This document shows positions 14,794 to 27,233 of a stretch of DNA of 64,000 bases, one piece after another. How positions within the stretch are numbered: the stretch's first letter is position 1; each line of letters starts with the position of its first letter. Made by a program: the position numbers and the translations under genes. This DNA is from an uncultured Aquimarina sp. Its GTDB lineage: Bacteria; Bacteroidota; Bacteroidia; Flavobacteriales; Flavobacteriaceae. The stretch lies in contig CANMLL010000004.1 of assembly GCA_947498775.1 (NCBI GenBank), positions 186,001 through 250,000 on the forward strand, read 5' to 3'. The notes beneath the pieces were generated by a model. It saw only the letters and a program-made list of their open reading frames with translations. It did no database searches and was not told where the DNA came from.

Positions 14794-15672
14794 ATGGAAA
14801 ATCCATTTTTAAAAGAGTATCCAGGAGATACTACTGATATTCAGTTGGTCAATGATGCTAAATCAGGGGATAAAAAGTCATTAGAAGCATTAATTCTAAA
14901 GCATCAGCCATACATATATAATATTGCATGGAAAATGGTGCGAAACCCAACCGATGCCGAAGACTTGACCCAAGAAGTGAATATAAAAGTGATTACCAAG
15001 CTTTCCCAGTTTGAAGGAAAAAGCTCTTTCAGAACGTGGTTGTATAGAATTGTAGCGAATCATTTTTTAATGACCAAACGGAAGTCCGCGGGTACGGTTT
15101 TAAATAGTTTTGATGCCATGGAGCAAGCTTTGGATAATACCCCCGATGTGCCACTTACTGAACTAGAACAAAAAGAAAACAAACAGCTAATTCGTGAAAT
15201 GAATTATATGTGTATGAGCGGAATGTTATTGTGCTTAACAAAAGAACAGCGATTGACCTTTATTTTAGGTGAAATGTTTAATGCTGATCATAATGTGGGT
15301 TCAGAAATTCTAGGAATATCTAAGGATAACTTCAGAAAAAGACTCTCTAGAGCGCGTCGAGATATATTTAATTTTATGAATGATAAATGTGGTTTAGTAA
15401 ATAAAAATAATCCTTGTCGTTGCCATAAAAAGGTCACCTATGCTATTAAAGGGAAAGCGATAGATAGTAAAAATTTACTTTTTAACCGTTCAGAATATTC
15501 TAAATTCAGAAATATATTAAGACCAAAAGCAGATAAAATGTTAGATTATGTTGATGATAAATACAGTGAACTTTATGGCAAACTTCCTTACAAGAAAGAC
15601 TTCGATAAAAAAACATTTCTAGAGGATATTGTGAATGATGAGCATATCAAAAAAATAATGAATCTGAATTAG
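14794..15672 (+). CDS. ECF-type RNA polymerase sigma factor with long C-terminal extension
   Basis: From the ATG at 14794 the product has 292 residues. Region sigma-2 covers about residues 30-95 (NIAWKMVRNPTDAEDLTQEV, FRTWLYRIVANHFL). Region sigma-4 covers about 130-195 (LTKEQRLTFILGE, SEILGISKDNFRKRLSRARRDI). About 100 extra residues follow and contain CGLVNKNNPCRCHKK, a Cys cluster seen in a subclass of ECF factors; it may bind metal or sense ligand in place of an anti-sigma. No anti-sigma gene is adjacent. A shared promoter before this gene and before 15782 suggests self-activation and control of the SRPBCC/DinB operon. Confidence 0.88.
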   Translation: MENPFLKEYPGDTTDIQLVNDAKSGDKKSLEALILKHQPYIYNIAWKMVRNPTDAEDLTQEVNIKVITKLSQFEGKSSFRTWLYRIVANHFLMTKRKSAGTVLNSFDAMEQALDNTPDVPLTELEQKENKQLIREMNYMCMSGMLLCLTKEQRLTFILGEMFNADHNVGSEILGISKDNFRKRLSRARRDIFNFMNDKCGLVNKNNPCRCHKKVTYAIKGKAIDSKNLLFNRSEYSKFRNILRPKADKMLDYVDDKYSELYGKLPYKKDFDKKTFLEDIVNDEHIKKIMNLN

Positions 15673-15693
15673 AAAAATTAAATATCTATTTGG

Positions 15694-15719
15694 CCCGAAC
15701 ATAATGTTCGGGTTTTTTT
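15694..15719 (+). terminator. Rho-independent terminator of the sigma gene
   Basis: CCCGAAC and GTTCGGG form a stem, followed by TTTTTTT. It separates the sigma gene from the second ECF promoter. Confidence 0.85.
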
Positions 15720-15726
15720 ATGCGAA

Positions 15727-15760
15727 GTTGTCACGCTTATCCCCATTACGAATCTAAGTA
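15727..15760 (+). promoter_or_regulatory. ECF-sigma-type promoter, copy 2
   Basis: GTTGTCAC-N17-ATCTAAGTA matches the upstream copy at 14749 in both boxes and spacing. It sits 21 bp before the SRPBCC gene. Confidence 0.6.
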
Positions 15761-15781
15761 TAAACGAAAAATACAAAAACC

Positions 15782-16285
15782 ATGAAAATTCAAAAAACAA
15801 TCAATATCAATGCACCGGCAGAGAAAGTTTGGGAGGTATTATGGGATAACTATGGCCGGGTATGTGAATGGGCAAGTACTGTAAATAGTTCTGATCATAG
15901 AGAAGTGCAAGGGAATAGTAATGGTGGTAGAACCTGTATGTCTACCTGGGGCGAAATTCATGAGATTGTAGAAAACCTGAATGTAGAAAATAAAACCTAC
16001 ACCTATTATGCAGATGGGCTGCCCTCTATTATGAAAAGAGCAAAAAATACCTGGAAAGTACTTCCCAAAGGAGTAAACACCTCCGAAGTAGTTATTGATT
16101 TGGATATTGAATTTGCTACAATTCCAAAAATATTAATGGGTTGGATGATTGTTCCAAAGATGAAAAAAGACATTAATCAAACTTTAGAAGATCTTAAATA
16201 TTTCATTGAAACTGGAAAGCAAACGGAAGCCAAAATCAAATCGGACCTGAAATACTTTAAAAAGAAAGGTCAAAAAGCCGCTTAA
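15782..16285 (+). CDS. SRPBCC family protein
   Basis: The protein has 167 residues, cytoplasmic. It opens IQKTININAPAEKVWEVLWDNYG, the standard SRPBCC first strand and helices. It ends with the long C-terminal helix and a Lys-rich tail. It is the first gene of the ECF-controlled operon. A secreted paralogue lies at 16962. Ligand and activity are unknown. Confidence 0.8.
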   Translation: MKIQKTININAPAEKVWEVLWDNYGRVCEWASTVNSSDHREVQGNSNGGRTCMSTWGEIHEIVENLNVENKTYTYYADGLPSIMKRAKNTWKVLPKGVNTSEVVIDLDIEFATIPKILMGWMIVPKMKKDINQTLEDLKYFIETGKQTEAKIKSDLKYFKKKGQKAA

Positions 16286-16305
16286 ACCTTAAAACTTATA
16301 AAAAA

Positions 16306-16899
16306 ATGAAACGATTTGTAATAAATGTATTGGCAATTATGACCATAATTGTAGGAATGATTTCCTGTAATCAAGAACCAAAAACAATAGAAAAAGGAGT
16401 AATTAAAGAAGTTTACAAACCTATGGACCTACAAGTGTTAAAAGCCCAATATGACCTGCATGCGGCTCTATTTTCAAAGAATCTTGATGATATTTCAGAT
16501 GCAGAAGCTTCAAGGAGAATTAATAATGCCAATAGCTTAGCCTGGATTGTAGGACACACAGTTGACATTCAGTACAATCTGGCAATGCTTTTGGGTCTTG
16601 AAACCCAAAATCCGTATGCGGATCAATTTGCCTATGGAAAAAAGTTTGATTCGAAGGCAAAATATTCATCACTCTCAAAAATGAAATCAGATTGGGATGC
16701 TTTATCTCCTAAAATTTCTGAAGCTATTGGTAAACTTACCGAAGAACAATTGAATGCAAAAGCCCCGTTTCCAATTCCATTCCCAGAGCAAACCATGAGA
16801 GGGTTATATGCTTTTCAAATGCATCATTTGGGATACGAATTTGGCCAAATTGGATTGTATAGAAAATTCTTAGGAAAATCGCCCTTTAGTTATCAATAA
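16306..16899 (+). CDS. DinB-like lipoprotein
   Basis: The protein has 197 residues. Its lipobox is GMISCN (Cys about 21), so it should sit in the periplasm on a membrane. The mature part is a DinB-like four-helix bundle: SLAWIVGHTVDIQYNLAMLLG carries the first His, and FQMHHLGYEFGQIGLYRKFLG carries the C-terminal His set. DinB/YfiT proteins are usually cytoplasmic metal-dependent thiol transferases, so a lipoprotein form is unusual. It is the middle gene of the ECF operon. Confidence 0.72.
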   Translation: MKRFVINVLAIMTIIVGMISCNQEPKTIEKGVIKEVYKPMDLQVLKAQYDLHAALFSKNLDDISDAEASRRINNANSLAWIVGHTVDIQYNLAMLLGLETQNPYADQFAYGKKFDSKAKYSSLSKMKSDWDALSPKISEAIGKLTEEQLNAKAPFPIPFPEQTMRGLYAFQMHHLGYEFGQIGLYRKFLGKSPFSYQ

Positions 16900-16961
16900 A
16901 ACTTAATGTGCACAGAGCTTGTCAAAGTGTAAAATACCACTATAACATAAATATAAAAATT

Positions 16962-17582
16962 ATGAAAACAACAATGAAAATATTCGTTACGGGACTTCTA
17001 TTGTCTATATGCAGCACGACAATGTTTGCACAGAGCATGTCAAAAAAGTATAGAACACTCAAAGTAGAAACCAAAATCAATGCACCGGCGGATCAGGTTT
17101 GGCAAGCCATGGTATTGGATTATGGAGAAATTGCTAATTTCTCACCTTATATCTATGCTTCAAATTATGAAAGAGGTTCTCTAAAAGGAGAAAAAGGAGC
17201 AGAACGTAAATGTAGTTTTAACGAAAAAGGTTCTCGCTGGACCCATGAACAAATTGAAGATATTGATAACCAAAATATGGTGATGCGTAATATTGTGATT
17301 GATGCTCAAAAATTCCCACTGGATATGGATAACTCGCAGGCCTATTATCGTGTGAAGGATAATGGTGATGGTACATCAACTGCCTCTTACGAGTTTCAAT
17401 TTAGAACCAAACCCGCCTTTATGGGTGCGATTGCCAAGGGTAGTTTTAGAAAGACTCTTGCAGGTACCCTGGTGGGATTAAAACATTATGTAGAAACAGG
17501 AGAAAAGGTAAATGCTTCAAACGATAAGTATAAAGAGATAAAGGATAAGTATCCCAAACCGATGTCGCTGAAGACAAAATAG
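16962..17582 (+). CDS. Secreted SRPBCC family protein
   Basis: The ATG at 16962 gives 206 residues and a Sec signal peptide (MKIFVTGLLLSICSTTMFAQ). The ATG at 16908 would add a non-conserved polar segment and is rejected. The domain begins LKVETKINAPADQVWQAMVLDYG, closely parallel to the cytoplasmic SRPBCC at 15782. I infer paralogous ligand binders on each side of the membrane. It ends the ECF operon and a terminator follows. Confidence 0.78.
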   Translation: MKTTMKIFVTGLLLSICSTTMFAQSMSKKYRTLKVETKINAPADQVWQAMVLDYGEIANFSPYIYASNYERGSLKGEKGAERKCSFNEKGSRWTHEQIEDIDNQNMVMRNIVIDAQKFPLDMDNSQAYYRVKDNGDGTSTASYEFQFRTKPAFMGAIAKGSFRKTLAGTLVGLKHYVETGEKVNASNDKYKEIKDKYPKPMSLKTK

Positions 17583-17601
17583 CTCAAAACTTAAAATCAT
17601 A

Positions 17602-17630
17602 AAAAAACCCACAAATTTTGTGGGTTTTTT
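17602..17630. terminator. Bidirectional terminator
   Basis: CCCACAA and TTGTGGG pair around ATT with A and T runs on the two sides. It separates the ECF operon from the convergent GH2 gene. Confidence 0.8.
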
Positions 17631-17708
17631 ATTGACCTGCTGGTTCATCCAACAATAAGTTGAAAGAAAATGATATTATTAATGAACTATTGAAAATACC
17701 GCTAAAAC

Positions 17709-20927
<3,219 letters not shown>

Positions 20928-21010
20928 TTATATGTTTTAATACATTAAAAATATTCCTTATTAGACTATATGTTATCCTGTGCTTTCCTGTAGCTTTTCT
21001 TATTTAAGGT

Positions 21011-21159
21011 TTTTGAAGAAATTTACTAAAGACCAGATACAAAACTCCGCAACTTAACCACGCCGGTAAGGTTACAAATGATAAAAACACATCATATTGT
21101 TTGGGAATATAGTAAAAAATACCGAAGTTTATGTCCTATACCAATAAAACGAATTGATT
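21011..21159 (-). pseudogene. Duplicated 3' fragment of the NCS1-type permease gene
   Basis: These 149 bp match 31902-32050, the end of the permease gene, at about 92% by hand count and in the same orientation. On the minus strand it encodes a tail matching KQYDVFLSFVTLPAWLSCGV, preceded by an in-frame stop. It is a relic. It makes a direct repeat bounding the 10.9-kb segment that holds the lyase, T9SS and LytTR genes. Confidence 0.85.
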
Positions 21160-21205
21160 AATCCTTGGAGTTATATTCTAAGTGCAATACTGTAGAAGAG
21201 AAATC

Positions 21206-21231
21206 AAAAACCCCGATATTTCGGGGTTTTG
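21206..21231 (-). terminator. Rho-independent terminator
   Basis: AAAACCCCGA and TCGGGGTTTT pair across TATT. It lies 27 bp beyond the stop of the 21258-22649 gene. Confidence 0.85.
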
Positions 21232-21257
21232 TTTGTAAGGTTGATCTTATATAATTA

Positions 21258-22649
21258 TTATTGCTTAACAATTCGACTGTCTCCCCAGACCTTATAAGTA
21301 GGATTGTTTACATAAATCCTCAATCCTTTTTCCTTAAATAATTTACGTTCCTCTTCTGTTCTAAGTTTGAAAGTGATTCTTCGCTTTCCATTTTTGGTGG
21401 TGTGATTAATCTCGTTAGATTTATAGGTAGCTATTTTATCATAGGTTTCGGGATGACGAATGCCTATAAATGCATTTTTAGGTTCAAAATTTTGGCCTAC
21501 TATCCAAATACAGTTTTTGTCTTGACATCCTGATCCTGCATTATAAATAAAAGGGGACATATACTCCTTAAAATCGGATGCGTAATCTATAGTAAAATGT
21601 TTAACATCCGAATCGTATGCGACTGGCCATTGCATTATATATCTTACTTTGAGATTATTCGTTGCTATACTCTGCATCATCTCGGTGTAAACTTCTTTTG
21701 TATTATAGGGGAATTCCTGGATAACAATGATTTTATCTTCCTCACCGTTGTCCGCCAGTTCTTGTTTGATATTTTCAATTTTTGTTGCAAAGTTTTGGTA
21801 AATATCAAACGCATACTCATCGGGTAGTTTTCCTGTACTTGCCAGGTTTTTAATTAGATTGTCTAATCTACCCGGCTGATGAGCAAAAGAAAAACCAAAA
21901 GACTTTAATTCAGGATGAACATATCTGAAGTTATCCCACAGTTTTTTAACATACTTTTCTGTTTGTCCTTTGGTAATACCACCCATTTCTACCCCTAAAT
22001 CATATACACGTTGGGGTGAGTCACCTAATGTGCTCTCCATAGTTTTTATGGTGTTATTAATAAAGTTCCAGTTTTCTTGATATTGTTCTTCATTCCACAA
22101 ATCTCCCCAGGATTTTGGGGCAGCGCTGCTTTGAGGTCCAAATCGAAGTATGATTTCATCATAACCAATGGACTTTATTTGATTTAAAACATTTATAAAA
22201 TTGCTTTTATGTTGATCTGTTAATTTATCTTTATTACTTGGCAACACGTGTCCATAGGTTTCTGTTGTTATAGAAGGGTTAAAATGACTAAACCAGATAA
22301 CCAATGCAATCTTTCGTTGTCCGTTTTGATACATAGTAGTAAGCTGATCATTAACTTTATCAGGGTTAAGATGATAGTCTCCTATTACTAATTTTAATGC
22401 ACCTTCCTTAAACCAATCATCATTATTGTCTAAATATCCCTGAACGTCGTACATGGGATAGTTTGATCCACCTACTTCCATAACCACACTTTTAACGTTA
22501 CGGTATGTATTTGATTTGTTTAATAAATTTTGTTCAACATCATTAGTGTTTTCTTTAATTTCTATATTGTTATCTTCGATATCGCAACCATTGATTACCA
22601 GCGATAAAACCAATAGTAAAAGCAACTTTGTTTGTTCTGAGATATTCAT
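21258..22649 (-). CDS. Lipoprotein with TIM-barrel glycosidase-like features
   Basis: The protein has 463 residues with lipobox VINGCD (Cys22). The body shows alternating strands and helices with two Glu in clan-A-like settings: Glu221 in DLGVEMGGI and Glu312 in VIQEFPYN, 91 residues apart. RFGPQSSAAPKSWGDLW resembles a substrate-loop segment. I cannot name the GH family, and the residues after 360 look like a separate C-terminal module with CQDKNC. It lies beside a lyase-like gene, so polysaccharide degradation is likely. Confidence 0.6.
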   Translation of the reverse strand: MNISEQTKLLLLLVLSLVINGCDIEDNNIEIKENTNDVEQNLLNKSNTYRNVKSVVMEVGGSNYPMYDVQGYLDNNDDWFKEGALKLVIGDYHLNPDKVNDQLTTMYQNGQRKIALVIWFSHFNPSITTETYGHVLPSNKDKLTDQHKSNFINVLNQIKSIGYDEIILRFGPQSSAAPKSWGDLWNEEQYQENWNFINNTIKTMESTLGDSPQRVYDLGVEMGGITKGQTEKYVKKLWDNFRYVHPELKSFGFSFAHQPGRLDNLIKNLASTGKLPDEYAFDIYQNFATKIENIKQELADNGEEDKIIVIQEFPYNTKEVYTEMMQSIATNNLKVRYIMQWPVAYDSDVKHFTIDYASDFKEYMSPFIYNAGSGCQDKNCIWIVGQNFEPKNAFIGIRHPETYDKIATYKSNEINHTTKNGKRRITFKLRTEEERKLFKEKGLRIYVNNPTYKVWGDSRIVKQ

Positions 22650-22775
22650 CTTTTTAATAGTTTAATTTTTAAGTTAGTGATCCTAAGGATTATTTTTCTT
22701 AATTAATTTGTTGTTGATTCTTTCTCATTGTTGTTGGTGACTTGCAAAAAGAAGCTACAATTTACTTCTGATTAA

Positions 22776-23735
22776 CTATTGTCTATACCACTTTAAATTA
22801 TCAAAATAAATAGTTTGATCTCCTTTGCTACCACTCCATTGTGAAGAACTTCCTCCTCTGAAACAGCTAAAATAAAGTTGTCTTATCTTTCGTTCAGCAG
22901 TGCTTTTGTTTCCAGACCATCGCATTGAGTTAGACTCCCAAACAGTAGTGTAATTTCTTCCATAATCTTCACTAACTTCCATTCTTCCTAAGCCGTCTGC
23001 AGCATTTTTGTGAGAATTAGTTTTTATGGTCAATCGTATTCTATAAGCTTTGTTAGCTTCTATAGGGTATCGATTCGTATTTATCAATTCACCACCAAAT
23101 ACTTTATTTCTATCCGGATCACAAAGCATGTTTTTATGATATATGTATGGGAAAAGATAATTTGGTGCATCTTCATCACCATCACCGCGCCACATTAATC
23201 TAAAACTACCACCCCTGTTGTTCTCTACGGCATCCAGACATTTACCTCCGGTTACTCCTCTTCCTATTCTAAAACCGAATCCCAATTTTCCTCCTTTCGA
23301 AAAATCAAATCCGGATTGAAATCGAACATCATAATATATTTGATAACCACTCCAATCTTCAATGTCAACTGCAGCCTTTACTCCCTCGCCAACCTCTTCA
23401 GGAATTTTAATTGCCAATCTTCCTTTTCCAGGACTATATTCCTGGATACTGACTAGTCCAGGAGTTTTCTCCCAGTTATAGGCTTTAGTGCCTAATATAG
23501 CTTCTATATCTGCTCGTGTTTCTAAAGCTTGATCTTTGGTATCAAAACGAATATTACCATAATTGGCTTCTGCTATTTTGCTAAAACTGCTCTCTTTTGA
23601 TACCGATATTTCCTGCTCATTATTATTGGTTTCTGTGATTTCTTCAGATTCGCAATTTGTGAATACACCCAAGGCCATAAAGGCAATGGAAATAGGTATT
23701 CCGGTTTTTTTCAATTTTTCTAATTTAAGTTTCAT
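22776..23735 (-). CDS. Polysaccharide-lyase-like beta-jelly-roll lipoprotein
   Basis: The protein has 319 residues with lipobox FTNCES (Cys28). The domain from about residue 85 shows IYYDVRFQSGFDFSKGGKL, the hallmark strand pair of PL14/PL28-type beta-jelly-roll lyases. A Tyr/His segment (FPYIYHKN) and a C-terminal strand TIYFDNLKWYR follow. Such enzymes cleave uronate polysaccharides by beta-elimination. With a rhamnose operon nearby, ulvan (rhamnose/uronate) is a candidate substrate. Family assignment is tentative. Confidence 0.62.
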   Translation of the reverse strand: MKLKLEKLKKTGIPISIAFMALGVFTNCESEEITETNNNEQEISVSKESSFSKIAEANYGNIRFDTKDQALETRADIEAILGTKAYNWEKTPGLVSIQEYSPGKGRLAIKIPEEVGEGVKAAVDIEDWSGYQIYYDVRFQSGFDFSKGGKLGFGFRIGRGVTGGKCLDAVENNRGGSFRLMWRGDGDEDAPNYLFPYIYHKNMLCDPDRNKVFGGELINTNRYPIEANKAYRIRLTIKTNSHKNAADGLGRMEVSEDYGRNYTTVWESNSMRWSGNKSTAERKIRQLYFSCFRGGSSSQWSGSKGDQTIYFDNLKWYRQ

Positions 23736-23830
23736 AATTCAATTAATTTTGGTTTAATAAAAGTCTTCATAAATAAAAGGGTACTACCTGTGTAGGGAAA
23801 CTTCAGATAGCACCCTATAAATAAAAGCAA

Positions 23831-26800
23831 CTACTTTTTTATGAACATAGCTTCGTAGCGTCGTAGGTTACCCGTAATTTTTAAGATATATAGACCGCTA
23901 TCCAAATCTTTTATATCTACATTTATCTTGTTTTGATTTATATTATTTTTCGCTATTCTTTTAATTAATTTACCTTCTACAGTATAGATTGCGAATGTAC
24001 TACTAGATATATCCGGTATGTCGTGTTCTATATGAAGGATGTTTATAACCGGATTGGGGTACATTTTTATTAATAACCCTTCTTGAATATCTTCTTGTAA
24101 AGCTGAAGCAGTTTGCTCCACATTACCCCGACGGTTAAGCATTTCTTTTACCGCTTTTAGTTCATCAGACATGGGAATATTCATATCTGCTATAGATTCA
24201 TTTTTTGAGGATATAATTTCCTGTGCAGTATAGATTTTTTTAGACGTTTTCGCCAGAGATGATGACGTTCTGGTTACTTCATTCTTGTATTGGGTATTGG
24301 CATCCTGGCAAGAGCTTATAAAACTTCGTACTTTAGATCCTGTTCTGAATATAGTGCCAGGTTTAAATACTATTTTATTTGTAGCGTGAATAATTGCTTT
24401 ACCGGATGAGGTCACAATAAATTTACTATTATTACCTGCAATAAGGTTTCTTGAATTTATAAACAACGGAATGTCTGATTGATCAATGGCAAAATTTACT
24501 TTTAATTCTGTAAAATCAACATCTGAATTACAAATAAAGTCTGTGTTTACTTTAAATTTTCTAGTATACTGATTGGACGAGACTTCCTCAATTTCGTTAA
24601 TCTTATCGTCTGAGTCTACAACTGCTCTCAGTTCGTAAGTGCCTGGAGCACCTGGAACGAAATTACCTATTAAAAAGGATTGATCGCCTATATTTATATC
24701 CCTATTTACCCCTTGAATTTTTGTAAAGCCACTGGATCCAGGTTCTTTAACAAAAATATCCAAATCCACATTAGAAGCATTTACATTACCTAAATTTGTT
24801 GCAGCAATTCTAAATTCAATTCCTTCATTTAATTCATATTCTACAGGGTTATTAATATCAACTGTGGCATTATCATTGTCAAAGGTAAAAGAAGCTATTT
24901 GCAATTCTGGAAGATTATAATCGGGTGTGCCTCCGTAAATAAATTGATCATTTGCAGCACCAGTTACCGAATTACCGATTCTTCCATTATTATCAGAAGA
25001 TACAGTTGTGATAATACTACTCTGGGTATTGCCACCCAGTGCTTCAATATCAATTTGTTCTACTTCGATTCCTCCTCTTAACTGTAATCTTCCGGTAACT
25101 ATACTTCCGTTTACAGTTATATTAATGGTTTTTTCTGCCAGAACCTGATTAGCCAAACTATTAAAATAGTTTTGATCAAAAGAGTCTGACAAAGAAATTC
25201 CGGTAGTAGCCGTAGATAAGTTCGAAGTATTGATTAAGCTGCTAAACTGAGTTTTTGTTGAGCTAGGAGCTTGCTTATACCAATGAGCTGCAATGATCGA
25301 TGGGAGGATAGCTAATAGTTTTCTATAATCAGACGTAGCTCCTGCATTTATTCTATCCCTAACCGTTGTCCCAGCGGCATTGACTTCTGTAAAAAAGGCT
25401 CCTTGAAAAGCGACCCATCTATTTTGCAAATATGTTCGATCTGTTGCATTGGTAATATCATTAAAAATATTTGGAATATTCTCAACAGTCATAATTAGAT
25501 TGTAATCTGAATTACTTATAAACGCTTTAGAGTCGCTATCTCCACCACTTAATGTTCTGGGAACTATAGTTCCTTTAACGTTTACTCTTGGAATTATCTT
25601 ACTACCGTGCCTGCTTACCAATGTATTTAGATTAGCAATATTGTGTGTTTTAAGAGCTTCTATCCATTTCTCATAAATACCGGTTCTTGTACCGTAAATA
25701 CCAGTTCCTAAAAGATATTCTGCTACATCTTTTTTCATGTCTGCATCCGCTTCAAAGAAGATCGGTGCCATTTTAGTTTTTTTAAAATTGCTATCCGCTA
25801 CTGCCTGCCCTCCACTACCTATTATATCTAAACTTACAAATTGACGATCATTGGGTATTGCTAAGGCTTGTAAAAACACTTCTTTAGCTAATTTCGAATC
25901 AGTATTTAAACTACTTGCAGGGGAACTGGTATCGGTAAACTGATCTCCTTTTAGGATCAACCTTACGGTTTTAGTAGCGCTTTCGATATCGATTGCTGCT
26001 ACTTTTACATTTCTAAAATCAATACCACTAGGATCACCTCTGTTTAATAAATCACTTAATAGTGTATTGGAGCTAAAGGAAAATTCAACATCCGAATTTA
26101 TATTGCCATTAGAATCAAAGAAGGGTTCTATACTGGAAATTGTTTCATTGATATTAAAATTATTTGAAAAAACAACGTCGCCCGAATTAGCAACCGTGTA
26201 GATGATACCATCGGTGAAATTATCTATCCCGGGTTGAAAATTTACCACTTTATCACCTTTCTTGATAGTAGTGCCGGAGTTGGTCTGATATTTAGAAAAA
26301 CCTTTGGTTTGATTACCTACACCTTCAGGAGTAAACAACCCGGTCAACCCTGCATCCTTTTCCCAGGCAGACAGCTGAGTACCTTCTAAAGTTACCCAGG
26401 TGGCAAATGTACCGGAGGATAAGGGTACGTCTTCGGCCAATACAGGTTTTACACCTAAATTTTCGAAACTCCGAACAGACTCTCTCAAATTTGAGAATGA
26501 CCGTATTTTTAGATCAGTTTGCGCCGTTTTAAGAGCATCTACATTGCCATCTAATACACCACTACGTATTGTTTGGTCTTCTATAATTTCTTGTAAAACG
26601 GAGATATCAAAGGGAACTTCAACTCCCGAAACCGGAACTTCAATTTCTCCACCACCACCAAAGATTTTACCTATTCTTCCTAATTCTTCATTAAATCTTC
26701 GAATTATAAAATTTGAAGTTGCATTAGTTACTTTGGAGGTGGCAAGCTGGGTATTAATAAAACCTAAAGCTTTCGTTCTGGATTGATAGGCCTGAGCTTG

Positions 26801-27229
26801 TTCTAGGATAGATTTGTAACTCTGTAAATTTGCTTTAGTAAAATTAAAATTATCTACAGTAAATGAATTGATAGTCTGGTTTCTAAATTGATCTATAGGT
26901 AATTGCCCATCAAGCCCTGGATTTCTAAACAACGTGATTTTTGGATTAGCAGGCCTATTTGCTACCTGATTGCCCACTATTGGATTTACTGGCGTAGCTT
27001 TTGATTTTAGTTCATTGATGAGTCCCAGCTGGATACTGTTTAAGGTATTTACGACTTTAATTTTGTCTGCGTTACTTAAAACATTAGGATCAATTCCTGC
27101 TCCTTTTCCATTAAGGTCTAATTTTGCCAAATTAGTTTTTGGTAGTCCAATGACGTCTTGACTCACACTGTTATGGAGAACACCGAGTATAAGTAAGAAT
27201 GTTATTATATATGTTTTTTGAATGTGCAT
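23831..27229 (-). CDS. Large secreted protein with CARDB domain and T9SS sorting domain
   Basis: The protein has 1132 residues with a signal peptide (ITFLLILGVLHNSVSQ). Residues up to about 770 form a repetitive alpha/beta region I do not recognise. A CARDB-type Ig domain follows (about 775-890, FRIAATNLGNVNASNVDLDI). The C-terminal type A T9SS sorting domain starts MYPNPVINILHIEHD. It is therefore secreted by the type IX system and probably cell-surface attached. It is 4 bp downstream of the next T9SS gene and forms an operon with it. Confidence 0.78.
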   Translation of the reverse strand: MHIQKTYIITFLLILGVLHNSVSQDVIGLPKTNLAKLDLNGKGAGIDPNVLSNADKIKVVNTLNSIQLGLINELKSKATPVNPIVGNQVANRPANPKITLFRNPGLDGQLPIDQFRNQTINSFTVDNFNFTKANLQSYKSILEQAQAYQSRTKALGFINTQLATSKVTNATSNFIIRRFNEELGRIGKIFGGGGEIEVPVSGVEVPFDISVLQEIIEDQTIRSGVLDGNVDALKTAQTDLKIRSFSNLRESVRSFENLGVKPVLAEDVPLSSGTFATWVTLEGTQLSAWEKDAGLTGLFTPEGVGNQTKGFSKYQTNSGTTIKKGDKVVNFQPGIDNFTDGIIYTVANSGDVVFSNNFNINETISSIEPFFDSNGNINSDVEFSFSSNTLLSDLLNRGDPSGIDFRNVKVAAIDIESATKTVRLILKGDQFTDTSSPASSLNTDSKLAKEVFLQALAIPNDRQFVSLDIIGSGGQAVADSNFKKTKMAPIFFEADADMKKDVAEYLLGTGIYGTRTGIYEKWIEALKTHNIANLNTLVSRHGSKIIPRVNVKGTIVPRTLSGGDSDSKAFISNSDYNLIMTVENIPNIFNDITNATDRTYLQNRWVAFQGAFFTEVNAAGTTVRDRINAGATSDYRKLLAILPSIIAAHWYKQAPSSTKTQFSSLINTSNLSTATTGISLSDSFDQNYFNSLANQVLAEKTINITVNGSIVTGRLQLRGGIEVEQIDIEALGGNTQSSIITTVSSDNNGRIGNSVTGAANDQFIYGGTPDYNLPELQIASFTFDNDNATVDINNPVEYELNEGIEFRIAATNLGNVNASNVDLDIFVKEPGSSGFTKIQGVNRDINIGDQSFLIGNFVPGAPGTYELRAVVDSDDKINEIEEVSSNQYTRKFKVNTDFICNSDVDFTELKVNFAIDQSDIPLFINSRNLIAGNNSKFIVTSSGKAIIHATNKIVFKPGTIFRTGSKVRSFISSCQDANTQYKNEVTRTSSSLAKTSKKIYTAQEIISSKNESIADMNIPMSDELKAVKEMLNRRGNVEQTASALQEDIQEGLLIKMYPNPVINILHIEHDIPDISSSTFAIYTVEGKLIKRIAKNNINQNKINVDIKDLDSGLYILKITGNLRRYEAMFIKK

Positions 27230-27233
27230 AGTG

